A stretch of DNA of 64,000 nt from Chloranthus sessilifolius (taxonomy: Eukaryota; Streptophyta; Magnoliopsida; Chloranthales; Chloranthaceae). The DNA is taken from the NCBI GenBank assembly GCA_021018995.1, contig CM037598.1, positions 72,124,671-72,188,670 of the forward strand, given 5' to 3'. The notes beneath the pieces are model-generated. The model had not been told where the DNA came from. It saw only the letters and a program-made list of their open reading frames with translations, and did no database searches. The position numbers were made by a program, and so were the translations under genes. Positions 1 to 11,543 of this stretch are shown one piece after another (positions within the stretch are counted from its first letter, which is position 1; each line of letters starts with the position of its first letter).

Positions 1-1029
1 AACCTTAAGCAAAAATACACAATTGTAACTGCTATGGCCACAAGCCTAGCTGTACCAACACAGGCTGAAACAATAGCACAGGCTGAAACAATAGCTGCTA
101 ATCATTGCTTTTTTGGCTTCCCAATGCCTTCAGCTTAAGATGCATGGCGTAAAGGTTGGAACTTGGAACAGCCAGATCCCCATCAACTATTGCTGCTGCT
201 TGAAAAATCTACAGCATAAAGAAGGCTAAAAGCTTTCAATGGAGAGGGCGTGGAATCACGAGCTGACAAACTAAAGATTCCACTATGTGGACAAGAATGC
301 AGTTACCTGCAACCAGTGGAACAATGATACCATGATTCAAATTACAATGAATCAAAACAAATAAAAAAACATAAGTCTGAAAAACCCAAGACTGCTTGAA
401 ACTAAGAATATTGTGGATTGATTATGACTAACCAATAAAATTAGCTCGTAAATTTACTTATATAATTACTTTTTAAATTCTCATAAATTATGTGTGTTTA
501 ATCTTCCCATTTCAAACTTAGACACATATGACGAGAATGAGGTAAAGAAATGAAATATGTTACAGAAACACCTACATGGTAATGTCTGCTTAACATAACA
601 TGGCATGACAGTGGAAACAACAACCCATTCATATTGGATTGTCGCATTATTAGTCATATCTCTTTATGCTAAGAAAACAAGTGAGAAGAGTTACTGATTG
701 TAGAATTGTCAGCAATACCCTATGGTATGCATAGATCAAATAACAATTAAGATGTGCTACTTGACATTAACTGGGCCAAGTCTAATTGGAAATGAGTCTG
801 CAAGTCAAATCCGAGTTTTTGGAAATTTTGTCTACAACCATCCAAAAAGTAGCTCAACCTAAGAGAAAAAATGTAACAGAGCACATATGAAAGTAGGCAC
901 TCTTTAACACCTCAGGAGAATCTTCCCCTTCAAACAGTTATAAACTAATCATCTGCACCAAAAAGTAGAATAGAAAACTAAATATATGAACAGGGTTTTC
1001 ATACTGTGTAGTAATTCAGGCAAAAGTGT
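1..1029. other. AT-rich DNA, no gene recognised
   Basis: No open frame or family motif is recognisable on either strand. Positions 57-95 hold a short direct repeat (CAGGCTGAAACAATAGC twice). This stretch lies downstream of the copia gag remnant in that element's orientation, so it could be eroded copia sequence, but nothing in it supports that. Confidence 0.5.
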
Positions 1030-1313
1030 CAGGTCTACAGCCGGCTCTATAAACCCCTGTTAACCTATTGGCAAGACATATCTCCGAAGCTGGATGATGG
1101 GATTAAGGTACTGGAAACTATGATGAATGATTATAGTAATTTGGAGAAAATAACCAAAAACGTCGGGAAGAGAAGTGGGCATAGCAACCAATGCTTGAGA
1201 GTTGTCCGTTGAGCCAGGTGCTTGGTAGCTAAGGTCTGCACGATGCCAACATTCTGGTGCTGTGTGATTGAATTTACCACAAATTTGGCAGGTAATACGC
1301 GGCATAGAGCGGC

Positions 1314-1455
1314 CACCATGACCTCCACGAAAGAAATTGTAGGAATGAGATCCAGAATGTCCTCTGAAAAGAGCTGCCACCACGACCTCCACGAAAGAAA
1401 TTGTAGGAACGAGATCCAGAACGACCTCTGAAAAGAGCTGCCACCACGACCTCCA
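1314..1455 (-). repeat. 64-bp tandem repeat in the copia gag Gly/Arg-rich tract
   Basis: Two full units and the start of a third are spaced exactly 64 bp apart (starts at 1321, 1385, 1449). In element orientation they encode a Phe-Arg-Gly-Gly-rich tract just before the zinc knuckle. The repeat is a late slippage-type expansion inside a dead gag. Confidence 0.8.
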
Positions 1456-2055
1456 TGAGTATTAACATTGTTACTGCAATGGCCACAACGGCCATTGAAA
1501 TATTTTCTGTGAGATGTAGCCGAGAGAGCTGTGTGAATCTGTTGAGTCGAAATTTCAGATTGATTTGTTTGAACATGAAGTTCTTCTGATGAGTAAAAAA
1601 TTGAGGTCTACTAGTGATATTGCTGAGGCCCTTGTCCGAATTGAAGTGGTGAGGCTCTTGTTCGAATTGAGGTGTTGAAAGCATTATATGCCAATGAAAG
1701 GCCCTGTAAAGTATAAAAGACCAGATCCTCTTCCAAGAGAGAAGTACCAGCTGCCATGAGTTGATCTGCATGACTTTGGATTTGATCAAGATAGGTAGTC
1801 ATCTTTTGATCGTTTTTCTTTAACGGAAAGGGCTCCGATTTGATAGTGATAAAGATGCAAATCGAGAAGCGAGAGTGCTCCAGAGATCAGAAGGGTGCTC
1901 AAGATGTATAACATACAGTAAAACCGAGGGAGAAAGAGTTGCAGAAAGTGTGATCAGTAAGAAGCTATAGTGGATTCAGTTTTATTGTGATTAGGGAGTG
2001 AAGATTCGAAATGAAAAAAAAGAAGAGGTAGGAGGAGGAGGAGTCTCTAATGCCA

Positions 2056-2360
2056 TGATAAAACTAGCAACTCATCATCATGGTACAGATCCTCTTTAAA
2101 AAGATTTTACAAGGAATATCCAACAACTACTTTTATAGCTAATCTACCAACAGAATGCTTTTGATTGGTTAATTTACAACTATCAATTAACAGAGTATTC
2201 TTGATTTGTCTAATATATAACTAATCTACTAACAGAGTGCTTTTAATTGGCTGCAGCTGTTAAGCTTGAACTGTTTGAACCACCTGATATTCTATCTTGG
2301 TGGTTGAAGATGTCTTCTGGATCCTTCTAGAAGCCTGAGATTGTGATTCGGTGTATCACA
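2056..2360 (-). repeat. Putative copia 5' LTR
   Basis: On the minus strand it begins TGTGATACACC, ends TATCA and is followed directly by a primer-binding-like TGGCATTAGAGAC, as expected for a copia 5' LTR of about 300 bp. It sits just upstream of recognisable copia gag. No second LTR is in the window, so the limits rest on TG...CA and the primer site alone. Confidence 0.55.
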
Positions 2361-2830
2361 GTTCACTTATCACTATGAACAAAGTGAAAAAGTTCCACCA
2401 AAGAATCTGATATATTCAAAGCATATCTAGGACTTTAAAATTATTGTTTTATATTGAAAAGTCTTTATCATACTTCATGTATGTGAACCATCAAACAAAT
2501 TAAGAATTGGAATAATTTATGTTTGTGCATCTATTTAAGTGATCCTTCATACACATAAATAGCTTTTAATTAGTAAAAAAAATCTGACAAATGATAATCC
2601 AAGCATTTCATTAGAAAAAAAGTTGCTAAAAAATTTTCTATCAAAAAAGTAAACAAATGGGTATTGAAGGGGTCAAAGTATCGAATTTCTGAGACATCTT
2701 GTCCATGGCAAAGTCTGAGATGACTCGAGATATAGCAAGACAACATGATACGTGAAATTATAAAAAGCAATTATTTAGAATCATTTTAAAAATAAATATA
2801 GGAAAAAAAGGGAGGGAAAACAAAAAACTA
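2361..2830. other. AT-rich spacer, nothing recognised
   Basis: About 70% A+T by eye, with no open frame showing family motifs and no RNA gene signature. Confidence 0.5.
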
Positions 2831-2839
2831 ATATTAAAT

Positions 2840-3800
2840 AAAAGGCCTTTCAATAGGCACAACCAGTTGAACTAGAGCAATATACAATTTCTATGTAATT
2901 ATATAGTTACATAGAAATTATATAATTAGTATGAATTAAATTTATTAAAATACTGCATACTAATTAAAAAGTAGAAAAAGAAAGAAAGAAAACCTCTACA
3001 TAATTATCATTTATTTTTTTCGGAAAATTCTTGCAATTAACTCTGATGTAGTATAAATTAACATGATTATTAGTTTATTCATTACAAATAAAGTCAGGAT
3101 TGGCTAATCCCATGCTAACAACAAAGAATTGAGATCATAATATGGGTGAAAGGTAATTTCTCATTAGTTTCATCTAACAGGGCTTTTTGTTAGGCCCAAC
3201 CAGTTAAATTTCACCAGAATACAATGTTTATGTAATTAGGTAGTTACATAGAAACTATATAATTAGTATATATCTAAATCTATTAAATAGTAAATAATAT
3301 ATCAATTAAAAAATAATGAAACTAATTATATATCCACCTATAAAATTAGATGATAGATTCATTCAAAATTTTCAAAAAAAAAAAATTACACATTTCAATA
3401 GCAACCAAAATGAAAAAAAAAAAAAAAAAAATCTTTATTCACCTTAAAAACCAATTTTTTGTAAAAAAACTTAATCTCATAATTAATCCGATGTAATTCT
3501 ACACAATTATCATATTTTTTTCTTTGCAAAAAGCTTGTTATTAACCCTAATGCATTGTAAATTAAGATGGGTGAAATGTATTTTTCATCATTTTTCTCTA
3601 AATTTTTTAGGTCAAAAGAACAATACTAGCTGTCCATAATTTTTTTTAGGTTATAAAAATAACTTTGAGATTAGCATTGGACTAATCTCATAATTAATTA
3701 AGGGTAAAGTCTTGAGGTCACAGATAAAGTGAAGATTGGCCGAATTCAATCATAACCACAGAAAATTGTAATCACATGAAAGTAAAAGGCATTTCTTTCT
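2840..3800. repeat. Degenerate direct repeats in AT-rich DNA
   Basis: Two diverged copies about 335 bp apart share a CAACCAGTT block (near 2862 and 3198), then ATGTAATTA and AGTTACATAGAAA. Further downstream a shared TAAAGTnAnGATTGGC string occurs near 3091 and 3725. A TTTC-type microsatellite lies near 3790-3810. The family is not recognised. It is probably an old tandemly duplicated non-coding repeat lying downstream of the resistance pseudogene. Confidence 0.5.
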
Positions 3801-4145
3801 TTCTTTCTTTTATCTTCTTTTTTAAAATATATATATTGGGTTGTTCTATATTTTTTTATTTATTTAAAACTAGGTATTTAATGGTAATACTCATGGTTTT
3901 CTCCAATTAATTAAAAAAAAAAAAAAGAATAAGAGAAACGATTGTAAGTGAAAATACAAAGAAGGAATAGGAGAATCTAAAGAAATCATGATACGATTAT
4001 GGAGGCTGAAAAATCATAAAGAGTTTGTGCAATGAAAAAGGAAAAGAAGAATTAAGTGGTGGGTGGTACCTGGAAACTGCTTTCTTTCTCTCCCTAGTTT
4101 TGCTCTTCAATCAACTTTGCTAAAAGGGTGTTAATCCATTGGAAA
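3801..4145. other. 3' flank of the resistance pseudogene
   Basis: This sequence follows directly after the resistance-gene stop codon in that gene's minus-strand orientation, so it should contain its 3' UTR. No clear polyadenylation signal could be singled out from the A/T-rich background. Confidence 0.45.
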
Positions 4146-4237
4146 TCAATACGAATGATGGGAATGTGTGATATTTTGGACCAATCTTGGCCACTGCCCT
4201 TTTTGGCACCGCTCACTTAGCAATGGACATCTAGTAA
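4146..4237 (-). pseudogene. C-terminal end of the CC-NBS-LRR pseudogene, cut off by a retrotransposon
   Basis: Read on the minus strand from the target duplication, the frame continues as RCPLLSERCQKGQWPRLVQN and ends in a TGA at 4146-4148, after 28 codons downstream of the duplication. The CP-L--RC-----W--- pattern is the usual C-terminal signature of RGA-type NBS-LRR proteins. The right-hand part of the gene stops in the same codon phase at 16120 (LQTLSIT), so one target copy joins both parts without a frame change. This shows that the chromovirus at 4238-16119 landed in the last LRR of this gene. The short ORF escapes simple ORF calling because no start codon lies in it. Confidence 0.88.
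4233..4237. repeat. Target-site duplication (AGTAA), left copy
   Basis: AGTAA immediately precedes the LTR start TGTCACG at 4238. The same five bases follow the other LTR's end (CTCACA) at 16120-16124. Five bases is the Ty3/gypsy norm. Confidence 0.88.
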
Positions 4238-5331
4238 TGTCACGCCCCAAAATTCTATAGTCCGTGAACTTCGGAGCGTGAGCAAATTCAATAATCAAAA
4301 CATAATTAAAGTAAGACAAAACGCGTTAGACACTTCATTTATGATCACAAAAATAAGGGTACATCATTATTACAGTTCATTGCTCATCGTAAATACAATT
4401 ACAATTCAAAAGTCCCCTACAACCATCTCAAGATCTGACTAATTCCTTGGCTCTAATTTAGGAGGTCCTCTAATGTCTCCTCCTGTGAAGTCTGATGATT
4501 AACTCGATCCGCCGCTGTAATATTAACAACGGGAGTGAGATAAACTCAACAAGTGGCCCCCCTAATAATATCTATTAAACTACGTCTTAACAATAAGATG
4601 AGAGACAATTCATAGATGAACATTCCTTCGATTTCAGCAGGAGTTGCATATATATAAATAGTTTCGCCATTTATTCTCAATACATTGCATGTGCACTATC
4701 ATCAAGTATGAATGAGGTGTATGCGTCAAAAACGTGAAATTTTTCTTTGAAAGGAAAACAAAAGAAAATAACTTAACATCAGCGGCTACACGATTATAAG
4801 TGTAGGTGCTACTACTATAGTACCGGATCCATGGTACAGCCACATGTGACCCCTTTTGGACTTCACCTCCGTCCAGGTCGTCCTTACCACATCACATTAC
4901 ATATGTGAATCTCACACCTTACCGTGGCAGGTCGGTAGACAATGTATACATATCTTCCTCATATGAGGAAGCACTAATCATGGACATTCGTCCCAACCCA
5001 TGCATGCCCAATGGGGGATCCACACAAGAAATATCATATACTTATATCAATGCACAACATATACAGTAGAGAAACCATTTGTTCAACAATTGATGTTTTC
5101 TATAATCAAGATGGTATTCATGATGCTTTTCGAAAAGATGTGAATACTATGGTCAATCCAGTTTCCTAATCACTTCCTCTTCCTATTAGTTCATGATAAC
5201 TCATGCAATAACTATGCTTGCTCGTATGTTCAAATATATGACATGCCATCAAGGAGTCGACTACAATTACTTCATGCAGAATTCCAATTATCAGTCATAA
5301 ATGGTAGAGATAAAAGAGCAAGTCCTTAATT
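4238..5331 (-). repeat. Partial extra LTR copy (outer part of the left LTR)
   Basis: This stretch is homologous to the first 1.1 kb (plus-strand reading) of both full LTRs. It is joined to a second copy of the same segment near 5331 at a short shared TTA/ATT-TATACAC sequence. It differs by about 5% from that second copy, whereas the second copy and the right LTR differ by under 1%. It carries the genuine outer end, since AGTAA directly abuts it. Confidence 0.82.
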
Positions 5332-7260
5332 TATACACTGCGAACTTCGGAGCATGAGCAAATTCAATAATCAAAACAGAACTAAAGTGGAACAAAACAC
5401 GCAATTGGATACTTCATTTATGATCACAAAAATAAGGGTACATCATTATTACAGTTCATTGTTCATTGTAAATACAATTATAATTCAAAAGTCCCCTACA
5501 ACCATCTCAAGATCTGACTAACTCCTTGGCTTTAATTTAGGAGGTCCTTTAACGTCTCCTCCTGTGAAGTCTGATGATTAACTCGATCCGCCGCTGCAAT
5601 GTTAACAACGGGAGTGAGATAAACTCAACAAGTGCCCCCCCTAATAATATCTATTAAACTAAGTCTTAAAAACAAGATGAGAGAAAATTCATAGATGAAC
5701 ATTCCTTCGATTTCAGCAGGAGTTGCATATATATAAACAGTTTCGCCATTTATTCTCAATACATTGCATGTGCACTATCATCAAGTATGAATGAGGTGTA
5801 TGCGTGAAAAACGTGAAATTTTTCTTTGAAAGGAAAACAAAAGAAAATAACTTAACATCAACGATTACACGGTTATAAGTGTAAGTGCTACTACTATAGT
5901 ACCAGATCCATGGTACAGCCACATGTGACCCCTTTTGGACTTCACCTCCGTCCAGGTCGTCCTTACCACATCACATTACATATGTGAATCTCACACCTTA
6001 TCGTGGCAGGTCGGTAGGCAATGTATATATATCTTCTTCATATGAGGAAGCATTAATCACGGACATTCGTCCCAACCCATGCCTGCCCGATGGGGGATCC
6101 ACACAAGGAATATCATATACTTATATCAATGAACGACATATGCAGTAGAGAAATCATTTGTTCAACAATTGATGTCTTCCATAATCAAGATGGTATTCAT
6201 GATGATTTTTGAAAAGATGTGAATACTATGGTCAATCCAGTTTCCTAATCACTTCCTCTTCCTATTAGTTCATGATAACTCATGCAATAACTATGCTTGC
6301 TCGTATGTTCAAATACATGACCTGCCATCAAGGAGTCGACTACAATTACTGCATGCAGAATTCCAATTATCAGTCATAAATGTTAGAGATAAAAGAGCAA
6401 GTCCGTACATGATTATTCTAGCATATTTATAATATCATCACCCCATGATGTCTCGCAGATGTATCACACTACCTAAGGGTTTCAGTTCATAATTATAGGG
6501 TTGTGCATAATCGCATATATATACACTGTATTTACTTAGTACTAATTATTTGAACAAAGTCGAGTGATAAGGGTAGGTCACTTGCCTTGATGCGGCTTCC
6601 TTGGTGATCACGATGAGGGTGGTTGAAGTTCGGGTTGCTCAACGTGTTGCCTGTATAATAACGAGGTGTGTTAGTGCCAAGTGACGACTCGATCAAGAGT
6701 TGAATGAGTATGTGGGAAATATGAGTTAGGAGTCGAATCGGTTCACGAAATGGCTAGCCAATAGGGTATCGCTTGGGATAGGTTGGGTTTCGAGATCGAA
6801 TGGGATCATGATATGCCGATAGGATATGACAATCGAGTAGGGTCATAATACCGGAATATTACGAAAGGTAAACACACAACCTTACCTCGATAACCCATGA
6901 TAGGGCATATACTTTTGTAAATACTAAAATCTATTCTATACTAATTTGGATGATATTAAACCTAGTAAATAGACATATCCGAAAAATATTATATAAAGTA
7001 GGTTAATAATAAAAATACTCTAACAGCCTATAGGTTATAAACCTTAATATTTTTAATAGTAAAAATAAATAAATAACAATATGGGTCTTAAAAATATAGT
7101 AAATATAATAGATATATACATATAGGAATAAATATATATCGGTTCATAATATATATGGGCATATAAAATAAAAAATACAAATGAGATGAGAGGGTTTACA
7201 TGGACACAGATCTGAGTCAAAACAAGGAAAGTAGCTTGTATAACCCTTATACCTTATATG

Positions 7261-7303
<43 letters not shown>

Positions 7304-7968
7304 TAGAAGTAAAAAGGCATTTAAGTGTCACTGTATGTGGCAAAGCAGAGAAAAAGAAGGGTTGTTGGATTGATGTTGGCGTGGGAGAAAGAAAATGGTG
7401 GGATTGACAGAAAAGAGGGAGATACACAGAGGGAGTGAAGACTGCATTGCGGGATTGGTACTGCCGTTAGATGGCGCCGATCGCAGCCGTAGAGATGGAA
7501 ATGATCACTAAGTGTAAAAGATCATGACGGCCGTAGGGGTATCAAAATGGGTGATAACGATCGCTCCGATGATCGTGGCTGGAGGTTGAGGCAGCCAAAA
7601 GAAAATAAAAGATGAAGAGCAGAGGAAGGAGAAGAAGAAGAAGAAGAAGACCTTACTAGTTAATAGTTGGTGGAGAAGAAGGGGGTCGATTCCTATTTAT
7701 AGCCAGAGAGGGTTGGTGGTGACGTGAAGGAGAGTGGTGACGTGTGCAGGCGAGCCTGCCGTCGAACGGCGCCGGACAACCGGCCATGCCGAGCACCATG
7801 CCTCCGTAGCGAGGTTCTCGCTTCAGCCTCTGGGTCGACAGATCGGGGTAGGTGGGAGAAAATTTGGGTGTTAAGTAGAATAGCAAAATTTGGGGTTTTA
7901 GGTTGGGTCTGGCCTGGGCCTGAGTTGGGCCATGGGAATGGGTCGGTCAAACGGGTTGGGTCCTCACA
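5332..7968 (-). repeat. 3' LTR of the chromovirus (left)
   Basis: Aligned with 13511-16119 on the right. The end toward the interior is TGTGAGGACCC on the minus strand, and it is preceded by a purine tract (AAGGAGGGGAGAA). A TATAAATAGG box on the minus strand lies at 7692-7701. It contains a (TA)n run at 7263-7299 that is much shorter in the right LTR. Confidence 0.88.
7263..7299. repeat. (TA)n microsatellite in the left LTR
   Basis: About 18 TA units. The matching place in the right LTR (about 15430-15446) has about 8 units, so the tract has expanded or shrunk since the insertion. Confidence 0.9.
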
Positions 7969-8036
7969 TTCTCCCCTCCTTATAAAAATTTTGTCATCGA
8001 AATTTACCTAGTGTCGTTAAACAAGTGTGGGTGCTC

Positions 8037-8645
8037 TTAACGCATCTCATCCTCGTGTTCCCATGTCGTCTCGTCTCTCGTGTTATGCTTCCAAAGGACC
8101 TTTACCCGTGGTACTCTTTTCGATCTCACGCGATGACTTTGCCAGTCGAAGATTTGCACAGGTGATTCGACGTACGATAGGTTTTCTTGGATGTTGAGCT
8201 GTTTGAGGTCTAACACGCGAGTAGGGTCTAGAATATGTGAGGGATCGAACTTATATTGCCGCAACATGGATACGTGGAATACGTCGTGTACATTGGAGAG
8301 GGGTAGGGCTAATTGATATGCAACTTTTCCAACTTTTCGTAGGATTTCGAATGGTCCGATGAATCTAGGGCTAAGCTTTCCTTTCTTCCCAAATCTAAAC
8401 ACTCCCTTGGTTGGTGACACTTTGAGAAGTACACGATCTCCTACATCGAACTCGCGTTCCTTTCGTTTATGATCAGCAAGGCTTTTCTGTCTACTCTGAG
8501 CGGTGAGTAGACGTTCGTGAATGAGCTTGATATTCTCCGTGGTTTGTTGCACTAGCTCTGGTTCGAGTAGACTTCGTTCTTCGACTTTGCTCCAACATAC
8601 AGGCGATCGACAGGGTCTCCCGTAGATGGCTTCAAAAGGTGCCAT
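8037..8645 (-). CDS. Chromovirus fossil: integrase C-terminus with chromodomain-like tail
   Basis: The frame starts in the GPY/F region (MAPFEAIYGRPCRSPVCW; later GPFEILRKVGKVAYQL) and runs into a chromodomain-like tail (VPRVKVLWKHN, ETTWEHEDEM). In chromoviruses this tail directs integration to particular chromatin. It is part of the broken 4238-16119 element. Confidence 0.88.
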   Translation of the reverse strand: MAPFEAIYGRPCRSPVCWSKVEERSLLEPELVQQTTENIKLIHERLLTAQSRQKSLADHKRKEREFDVGDRVLLKVSPTKGVFRFGKKGKLSPRFIGPFEILRKVGKVAYQLALPLSNVHDVFHVSMLRQYKFDPSHILDPTRVLDLKQLNIQENLSYVESPVQIFDWQSHRVRSKRVPRVKVLWKHNTRDETTWEHEDEMR

Positions 8646-8705
8646 CTGTATACTTGCTTGGCAGCTATTGTTGTAGGCGAACTCGATTAAGGGTAAGTGG
8701 TCCTC

Positions 8706-9806
8706 CTAGCTTCCTTTGCAGTTCAATATACATGCTCGTAGCATATCCTCCAGCATCTGAATCGTCCTTTCTGCTTGCTCATCTGTTTGCGGGTGGAAAG
8801 CGGTGCTGAAACATAACTTCGTGCCCAATTTATCTTGAACTTTCTTCCAAATCCCTGAGGTAAATTTGGAGTCTTGATCAGATACAGTTATCACAGGTAC
8901 ACCATGCAATCGAACAATCTCTTTGATGTATAGTTTCGCAAGACTCTCCGTCGTCTGAGTAACCTTGACGGGAAGAAAGTGTGCATGCTTGGTGAGTCCA
9001 TCTATTATCACCCAAATTGAATCGTAGCCGTTCCTCGTCTTTGGTAGTCCGGTGATGAAGTCCATGTTGATGCGCTCCCACTTCCATTCTGGTATCGGCA
9101 ATGGCTATAACAGTCCTGAAGGTTTCATATGCTCGACTTTAATCTGTTGACACGTGAGGCATCTTAAGACATACTCGGCGATCTCCCTTTTCATGTTATT
9201 CCATCAGAAGTGGCACTTTAGATCATGGTACATCTTGGTGCTGCCTGGATGCACAACGTATCTGGACTTGTGCGCCTCGTCTAGCAGCTCTCTCTTCACT
9301 TCTACAGTGGCTGGTACACACAATCGATCTCGATACCTCAGCAAGCCATTCGAGGTCATCGTGAACTCTAGTCTTTCTCCTTTTTTGACTTCCTCCAGCA
9401 TCTTTAAGATTTCTGGGTCCTCGCGTTGCCCCTCCTTTATCTTTTCGACTATCGTGGATTGCATGCTCAGATTTGCACACATGAACTTGGGTTCTACTTC
9501 TTGAATAGACGTGCTCAAATTTCCAAAATCTTCATGTAACTTCCACTTCTTCATCATCAGTGCGGCGAGGGTTCCTGCAAATTTCTGACTCAACGCGTCT
9601 GCTACCGTATTCACTTTACCAGGATGATATTGAATGGTGCAATCGTAGTCCTTCAGACACTCTATCCAACGCCTTTGTCGCATGTTCAACTCCTTTTGTG
9701 TGAAAATATACTTCAAGCTTTTGTGATCAGTGAAGATGTCGAACTTTTCCCCATACAGGTGGTGTTTCCAAATCTTTAATGCGAAGATGACTCCTGCTAG
9801 TTCCAA
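8706..9806 (-). CDS. Chromovirus fossil: RNase H end, integrase zinc finger and core
   Basis: Minus-strand frames show the RNase H C-terminal part ([34 protein letters not shown]). A connecting region leads to the HHCC-type region ([20 protein letters not shown]) and the integrase core ([39 protein letters not shown]). The order and wording match Tekay-type chromoviruses. It is broken as part of the parent element. Confidence 0.88.
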
Positions 9807-9902
9807 ATCGTGGGTGGGGTAATTCTCTTCATGAGGCTTTAGTTGTCTGGACGCGTAGGCGACGACTTTCTTGTGCTACATAAGTACACAGCCTAATCCT
9901 CT

Positions 9903-10793
9903 TCACGAAGCATCGCTATAGACTTCGAATCCTCCACTTCCAGATGGAATCATCAGTACTGGTGCTGTTGTCAACTTTTCCTTCAACTCTTGAAAGCTTT
10001 GTTCACAGTCGTCACCCCATTCAAATTTAGCACCTTTCCTTGTGAGCTTTGTCATTGGAGTTGCTATCCTGGAGAAATCCTTTACGAAGCGTCGGTAATA
10101 TCCAGTTAGTCCTAAGAAGCTTCTCACCTCCGTTGTGTTTCTTGGTCTCTCCCAGTTTACTACATCTTTAATCTTGGTTGGATCAACAGATACTCATTTC
10201 CCCGAGATTATGTGTCCTAGGAAAGATACTTCGTCTAGCCAAAACTCACACTTTTTCAGCTTCCCATACAATTGGTGCTCTCTTAAGATTTGCAGAACTA
10301 TCCTTAGATGGTCCTCGTGTTCGGTTCGATTCTTGGAGTAGATTAAAATATCATCAACGAACACCACTACAAACTTATCTAAGAAGGGTTTGAAAACTCT
10401 ATTCATCATGTCCATGAATGCGGCTGGAGCGTTTGTCAAGACAAAGGGTATCACTAGAAACTCGTAGTGGCCATAACGGGTTCGAAACCCCGTCTTTGCT
10501 ACGTCGCCTTCCTTGATTCTTAGTTGGTGGTAGCCCGTCCTCAAGTCAATCTTTGAGAAAACCATTGTGCCTTTTAGTTGATCGAAGAAATCATTGACTC
10601 TAGGTAATGGATACTTGTTCTTGATGGTGGCTTGATTCAACTGCCGGTAGTTGATGCATAGCCTCATGGATCCGTCTTTCTTTTTCACAAACAAGACCGG
10701 TGCACCCCAAGGTGACACACTTGGGCGGATGAGTCCTTTCTCTAGTAGTTCTTCCAACTGCTTCTTGAGCTCTTGGAGTTCCGTTGGTGCCAT
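9903..10793 (-). CDS. Chromovirus fossil: reverse transcriptase and start of RNase H
   Basis: Shows the RT motifs ([44 protein letters not shown], the active-site [13 protein letters not shown]) and then the connection region ([20 protein letters not shown]) and the RNase H entry ([10 protein letters not shown]). Part of the broken parent element. Confidence 0.9.
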
Positions 10794-10856
10794 GCGATAA
10801 GGAGCCTTCGAGATGGGATGTGTCTCAGGGAGTAAGTCTATTGTGAACTCGATCTC

Positions 10857-11444
10857 TCAGATGGGAGGCAGTCCAGGTAAGCCGTTCGGAAAGACATCAA
10901 CGAATTCATTGACAATGGGGATTGACTCTATTCCGGGCTCACTCTTATCCTTGCTAATGACATACGCTAGGTAACCCTGACAACCTTTTGAAAGAAATCG
11001 TCTAGCCTTAATGGCTGAAATAATGGGTGAATTAGGAGTCCTAACAATACCCTGAAATGAAAACCTTTGTTGACCCGAGATACGAAAACTAACTCGCTTT
11101 CGAAGGCAATCAATACTTGCATGGTGAGAGGTAAGCCAATCCATGCCTAAAATAACATCGAAGTCTATCATATCGAGCATAATTAAATTGGCGGCCAATT
11201 GCCGACCATCTATTTCTACGGCGCAATCTTTGTACACAGTATTAGTAATTAGGGAATCTCCAATCGGGTTAGAGAAGGTGAGTGTAAAGTCTAAAGGTTG
11301 AGGTTTGGATTTCAAGGATGGTGATACAAAGGAGTGTGTGGCTCCAGAGTCAAATAAAATTTTCGCTGCGGTTTCGAAGATTAGAACATTACCTTGGATT
11401 ACAGCTTCCGAGGTTTCGGCATCTCGTTGAGTCATGGCAAACAC
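10857..11444 (-). CDS. Chromovirus fossil: aspartic protease
   Basis: The retropepsin signature DSGATHSFVSPSL is near residue 33 and the VILGMDWL flap-side motif near residue 95, as in plant Ty3/gypsy RVP_2 proteases. It leads into the RT spacer (SIPIVNEFVDVFPNGLPGLP). It belongs to the minus-strand chromovirus fossil. Confidence 0.88.
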   Translation of the reverse strand: MFAMTQRDAETSEAVIQGNVLIFETAAKILFDSGATHSFVSPSLKSKPQPLDFTLTFSNPIGDSLITNTVYKDCAVEIDGRQLAANLIMLDMIDFDVILGMDWLTSHHASIDCLRKRVSFRISGQQRFSFQGIVRTPNSPIISAIKARRFLSKGCQGYLAYVISKDKSEPGIESIPIVNEFVDVFPNGLPGLPPI

Positions 11445-11543
11445 TCGCCCTTACGCATTATGGTGTGGTTGCTATCCTTGCTGTGGTCGCTGCTAGGTAG
11501 GTCGTCTTGCATGAAACTGAGCCGGTTGTGGATGTTGTTGTTG

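Larger units (their letters stand above)
1030..2360 (-). mobile_element. Ty1/copia retrotransposon 5' remnant (LTR, primer site, gag)
   Basis: Read on the minus strand, the piece has a putative 305-bp 5' LTR (2056-2360, starting TGTGATACACCG and ending in CA). A primer site resembling the tRNA-Met complement follows (TGGCATTAGAGAC, about 2044-2055). Then come gag sequences, including a UBN2-like stretch near 1611-1802 (YLDQIQSHADQLMA, LVFYTLQGLSLAYNAF) and a CCHC zinc knuckle near 1230-1300 (CQICGKFNHTAPECW). Protease, integrase, RT and the 3' LTR are absent. It is a broken fossil with several breaks. Age cannot be estimated because only one LTR is present. Confidence 0.75.
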
